Shown here: one piece after another, positions 11,976-15,269 of the stretch | Layout of the letters: every line of letters starts with the position of its first letter | Position numbering within the stretch: position 1 is the stretch's first letter | Assembly (NCBI GenBank): GCA_964383495.1 | Contig: CAYLHG010000023.1 | Coordinates: 1 to 15,269 of the forward strand | Reading direction: 5' to 3' | Origin: CAWKDC01 sp964383495 | GTDB lineage: Bacteria; Pseudomonadota; Gammaproteobacteria; JABCZS01 | Length of the DNA: 15,269 nt | Made by a program: the position numbers and the translations under genes | Notes under the pieces: model-generated | What the model saw: the letters and a program-made list of their open reading frames with translations, nothing else | Databases searched by the model: none | Told to the model about the DNA's origin: nothing

Positions 11976-14105
11976 ATGTTCCAATTTAAAGATCTGTGCG
12001 AAGAATTATCACATTATCTTACTCAAGCCCAGGTTGAAAAAATCACAGAAGCTTATGCTTTGGCTGCTAAAGCTCATGAAACCCAAAAGCGCAGCACGGG
12101 CGACCCTTACATTATCCACCCCATTGCAGTGGCTCGCATTTTAGCTGCTTTACGTATGGACTCAGATGCTATCATGGCAGCGTTATTGCATGACACTCTG
12201 GAAGATACTGGCGTTGATAAAGCGCTCATCGCCAAGCAGTTTGGGCAAGTAGTGGCAGAATTGGTCGACGGCGTAAGCAAGCTCACGCAAATTCGTTTTG
12301 ATTCTCGAGAAGAAGCACAAGCAGAAAATTTCAGAAAAATGCTTTTAGCCATGACGCAAGATATCCGCGTGATTTTGATCAAGCTAGCGGATAGATTGCA
12401 CAACATGCGCACTATCGACGCGCTTTCGATGGAAAAACGTCGACGCATTTCTCGCGAAACATTAGAAATTTACGCGCCGATTGCCAATCGATTAGGCATG
12501 CATAATTTTTGTATAGAATTTGAAGATCTAGGGTTTCAAACTTTATATCCTCATCGCTACGCTGTATTGAAAGATAATGTGCGAAAAGCGCGTGGAAATA
12601 GAAAACAAATCTTTAAAACCATTGAAACAGAATTGAAAAAATGTTTTGAAAAAGCAAGCATTCCTGAAACAGCTATTCGTGGTAGAGAAAAACATTTATA
12701 CAGTATTTATCAAAAAATGTTAACGAAACATATTTCATTTCATGAAGTAATGGATGTATATGCATTTCGTATTGTTGTTTCTTCGATCGATGAATGTTAC
12801 CGCACATTAGGATTAGCGCACAGTGTTTACAAACCTGTGCCAGGACGTTTTAAAGATTATATTGCTATTCCAAAAGCAAATGGATATCAGTCATTACACA
12901 CGGTACTATTTGGTCCCTTTGGCGTTCCTATTGAATTGCAAATTCGCACAGAAGAAATGGATCGTTTGGCAGAAAACGGAATTGCAGCGCATTGGATTTA
13001 TAAAACACATGCTAGCTCTGTTGATAAAGCGCAAGCTTGGGCAAACCATTTGTTATCACTGCAAAAAAATTCAGGTTCTACTTTAGAATTTATTGAGCAT
13101 GTAAAAGTAGATTTATTTCCTGGAGAAGTTTATGTTTTCACACCCAAAGGTAGGATTTTAGAATTACCTGCTAGAGCAACTGCGGTTGATTTTGCATATG
13201 CGGTACACACGGATGTGGGGAATAGCTGTGTTGCTGCAAAAATCAATCGACGATTAGCGCCTTTGAGTTCTCGTTTATTTAATGGCCAAACGGTAGAAAT
13301 TATTGTTTCCCCAGGCGCGCGGCCTAATCCTACCTGGCTAAATTTTGTGGTAACAGGTAAAGCGCGCTCTAGTATTCGCCATTTTTTAAAAAATCAAGAA
13401 CGATCAGGGCTGGTTTCATTAGGGCAACGTTTATTAAATGGTGTATTAAATAGCATGGGAGTTTCTTTAGAAACACTTTCCCCAGAACTTATTCGAACTT
13501 ATTTGCATGGTTCGGGTTTAGAATCGTTAGACGCATTATATGAAGCCATTGGCCGAGGCGAGCGTTCTGCCCAAATTGTAGTAGCTGCTTTAAACGCGAA
13601 GGAAACAACTGCACCTATCGGCAAAGAACATGCGTTGCCCTTGATCATTAAAGGCACAGAGGGTATGGCGGTTAAATTTGCCCAGTGCTGCTGGCCGTTG
13701 CCTTATGAGCCCATTATAGGCTTGCTGGCTGAGAGAGAGGGGTTAACAGTTCATCAAGCACATTGCTCGCGTGTGAAGCAGGGTACGCGACTGGGCGAAA
13801 AGATGGTGGATGTTGCCTGGGCGAGTGAGATCAACGGGTTTTTCCAGGCAGAATTAAGAATAGAAGTGTACAATCAAATGGGTATTTTAGGGATATTAGG
13901 GACTGCGATTGCTCAAGCGGGTGCTAATATTGATAGAGTAAGTAGTGAAGATAAAGATGGTTGCTATAGCGTGGTTACTTTTATTTTATCTGTGCGGGAC
14001 CGTAAACAATTAGCACGGGCAATGAGGGGGCTTCGCAATCATAAGGCTGTCACAAAGGTGACACGTTATATCGCAACGAATATGAGTAATAATCGCCCCC
14101 TTTAG
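11976..14105 (+). CDS. spoT: Bifunctional (p)ppGpp synthetase/hydrolase
   Basis: A 709-aa RelA/SpoT-homologue of the long type that degrades and makes the alarmone (p)ppGpp. The hydrolase domain is intact: YIIHPIAVA (residues 45-53) and the HD motif HDTLEDT (72-78). The synthetase domain also looks intact: GREKHLYSIYQKM (236-248), D260 in VMDVYAFR, RFKDYIAIPKANGYQSLHT (291-309), and E320 in ELQIRT. TGS follows (about 383-446, VYVFTPKGRILELP), then the conserved-cysteine region AQCCWPLPYEPIIG (569-582) with HCSRV (596-600), and a C-terminal ACT domain (about 625-700). Both activities should therefore work. The ATG at 11976 has AAGGA 8 nt upstream. It follows rpoZ by 134 bp and probably shares its promoter, with a 15-bp hairpin between. 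Confidence 0.96.
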   Translation: MFQFKDLCEELSHYLTQAQVEKITEAYALAAKAHETQKRSTGDPYIIHPIAVARILAALRMDSDAIMAALLHDTLEDTGVDKALIAKQFGQVVAELVDGVSKLTQIRFDSREEAQAENFRKMLLAMTQDIRVILIKLADRLHNMRTIDALSMEKRRRISRETLEIYAPIANRLGMHNFCIEFEDLGFQTLYPHRYAVLKDNVRKARGNRKQIFKTIETELKKCFEKASIPETAIRGREKHLYSIYQKMLTKHISFHEVMDVYAFRIVVSSIDECYRTLGLAHSVYKPVPGRFKDYIAIPKANGYQSLHTVLFGPFGVPIELQIRTEEMDRLAENGIAAHWIYKTHASSVDKAQAWANHLLSLQKNSGSTLEFIEHVKVDLFPGEVYVFTPKGRILELPARATAVDFAYAVHTDVGNSCVAAKINRRLAPLSSRLFNGQTVEIIVSPGARPNPTWLNFVVTGKARSSIRHFLKNQERSGLVSLGQRLLNGVLNSMGVSLETLSPELIRTYLHGSGLESLDALYEAIGRGERSAQIVVAALNAKETTAPIGKEHALPLIIKGTEGMAVKFAQCCWPLPYEPIIGLLAEREGLTVHQAHCSRVKQGTRLGEKMVDVAWASEINGFFQAELRIEVYNQMGILGILGTAIAQAGANIDRVSSEDKDGCYSVVTFILSVRDRKQLARAMRGLRNHKAVTKVTRYIATNMSNNRPL

Positions 14106-14158
14106 GCCGATTTGTGTCAAGGCGGGGGTCTTAGGGTCGGAGAGGCAAAGGAAAAAAC

Positions 14159-15154
14159 ATGCGTACCAGCCTATCAGTCATCATTTCTTTTACACTAGCA
14201 ATCACAACGCTTTCTGCTCAAGCAGTATCGTATGATGATCCTTATGAAGTCATGCTACGCGAACAAGAACAAGCACGCAAAAATGCGCAGGCCGAACGTG
14301 AAAAATATTTAAATTTAGGGGGTGAGCGTTATCTTCCCGAAAACGAAAAAAACACTATCATTTCTTTGCGCTGGTTCGCTGCGGCAGGGGATTTGGAATC
14401 GCAAGTGATATTGGCGGATTTATATGCAAAAGGGGTGACTGCGCCTTCTGATTTTAAAGCAGCTTACTATTGGTATGCGTTGGCAGGCGAATACGGTGAT
14501 ACATACGGGCAATTAATGGCAGGGGTGATTTGCCAGTTAGGGTTAATGGACAAGCCGGATGCTGAAGAGGCTTCGCGTTGGTTTTTAAGCGCACGTAACC
14601 AAGAAGACAAAGCACGTGCCATGCGTCGTGTGGCACAATTTTTTGATGATCGTCAAAACCCTTCACACAGCGAAACAGAAGCCTATCGATGGTATGAAAA
14701 AGCAGCATCAGCAGGGGATGCAGAATCTCAAATCACCTTAGGTGATTGGTACTTAGATGGAAACAAGGTAACACGTAATTTGTTAACGGCTGTTAAGTGG
14801 TATGGAAAAGCTGCTGCACAAAATTCTGCTTACGCGCAATACAGTTTGGGCGTGATTTATTTACAAAAAAATAATCCTGAGGTGCCTTTGAATTATGCTC
14901 AAGCGTTAACATGGTTAGAAAAAGCCGCATGGAGTAATTTTCATGCTGCGCAATATTTGTTGGGCAAAATGTATTATACAGGGATGGGTGTGCCGAATAA
15001 TCAAGTATTGGCTTATGCGTGGTGGAAGATGTCGAATGGTTTTGAAAATGAAGTGGTTTCTGAAGATTTAGCGCGCATCACAAAAAAAATGTCGCCCGAT
15101 GAGTTGGATCAAGCGGTGGAATTATATGAATTTTATCGTGGTGAGATTGGGTAG
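14159..15154 (+). CDS. Secreted Sel1-repeat protein
   Basis: A 331-aa exported protein. The N-terminus MRTSLSVIISFTLAITTLSAQAVS is a signal peptide, with a likely cut after AQA, so it should be periplasmic or secreted. A charged helical stretch (YEVMLREQEQARKNAQAEREKY) follows, then about five or six Sel1-like (TPR-related) repeats recognisable by the AAAxGDxxSQ...LxDLY...A..WY pattern, the clearest being YEKAASAGDAESQITLGDWYLDG, YGKAAAQNSAYAQYSLGVIY and LEKAAWSNFHAAQYLLGKMYYTG. Sel1 repeats are protein-protein interaction scaffolds and are often numerous in Legionella and Coxiella, some involved in host contact; a role in this organism is not shown. The ATG at 14159 has AAAGG 8 nt upstream. 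It lies 53 bp after spoT and may be transcribed with it. Confidence 0.9.
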   Translation: MRTSLSVIISFTLAITTLSAQAVSYDDPYEVMLREQEQARKNAQAEREKYLNLGGERYLPENEKNTIISLRWFAAAGDLESQVILADLYAKGVTAPSDFKAAYYWYALAGEYGDTYGQLMAGVICQLGLMDKPDAEEASRWFLSARNQEDKARAMRRVAQFFDDRQNPSHSETEAYRWYEKAASAGDAESQITLGDWYLDGNKVTRNLLTAVKWYGKAAAQNSAYAQYSLGVIYLQKNNPEVPLNYAQALTWLEKAAWSNFHAAQYLLGKMYYTGMGVPNNQVLAYAWWKMSNGFENEVVSEDLARITKKMSPDELDQAVELYEFYRGEIG

Positions 15155-15199
15155 TTTATATTATGCTGAGGCTGATTTTTATATGGCAACATCTGAATG

Positions 15200-15268
15200 T
15201 TATTGTTGATTTAGCAATATCTTCTCTAAAAACTGCCCAGTAAAAGATGCTTTAATACCAGCCACCGT
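15200..15268 (-). CDS. C-terminal end of a convergent gene, possibly uvrA
   Basis: The minus strand is open from the window edge to a TAA at 15202-15200, encoding TVAGIKASFTGQFLEKILLNQQ. The pattern VAG...SFTGQFLEKIL resembles the end of UvrA, the damage-recognition ATPase of nucleotide excision repair, which typically finishes with 'VAG...SHTGxFLKxxL'. Twenty-two residues are too few to be sure; another gene with a similar end is possible. It converges on the Sel1 gene with 45 bp between the stops. Confidence 0.4.
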   Translation of the reverse strand, partial: TVAGIKASFTGQFLEKILLNQQ

Positions 15269-15269
15269 C

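Noticed and set aside
1..15269. CRISPR array or insertion sequence
   Set aside because: No regularly spaced repeats and no transposase frame or terminal inverted repeats were found.

Overview
The window looks like a chromosomal segment of a low-GC gammaproteobacterium, plausibly of the Legionellales/Coxiella type. This rests on the core genes rph, yicC, gmk, rpoZ and a bifunctional spoT, the Sel1-repeat secreted protein that follows, the AT-rich codon use, and a tRNA-Lys gene without an encoded CCA end. Genus-level assignment cannot be made from this sequence alone.

Layout. Positions 1-906 hold the 5' 302 codons of an unrecognised gene on the minus strand, cut by the window edge. rph (minus) and yicC-gmk (plus) are divergent. 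gmk, which in many gammaproteobacteria sits directly before rpoZ-spoT, is here separated from them by about 8 kb of accessory DNA. That DNA holds an AAA_14/DUF4143 ATPase behind two identical perfect palindromes and a strong sigma70 promoter, a CPBP-family membrane protease, and a 5.25-kb integrative element inserted in the 3' half of tRNA-Lys(CUU). Then come rpoZ (with a long acidic tail), spoT, a Sel1-repeat protein and the last 22 codons of a convergent gene.

The element lies between 47-bp direct repeats (5983-6029 and 11231-11277). Seven genes run leftward in one direction: a tyrosine recombinase, a 283-aa unknown, an AlpA/excisionase-like protein, a 69-aa unknown, a RepA/AAA_25-like ATPase with a C-terminal HTH, a 212-aa unknown and an overlapping 76-aa unknown. 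One oppositely oriented gene at the left end encodes a YecR-like lipoprotein. No capsid, terminase, relaxase or conjugation gene is visible, so this is a minimal integrative or satellite-type element, probably mobilised by other elements.

The most interesting signals are non-coding. They are: pairs of TGTCCC boxes 11 bp apart near both element ends (candidate integrase arm sites); a leader in which the alpA ribosome binding site can be paired away by a perfect 9-nt complement; a 12-bp inverted repeat with a nested hairpin and repeated TGTGAAA boxes before alpA; a 42-bp imperfect palindrome after the ATPase gene; tandem 18-bp perfect palindromes before the DUF4143 ATPase; and a 15-bp perfect hairpin between rpoZ and spoT.
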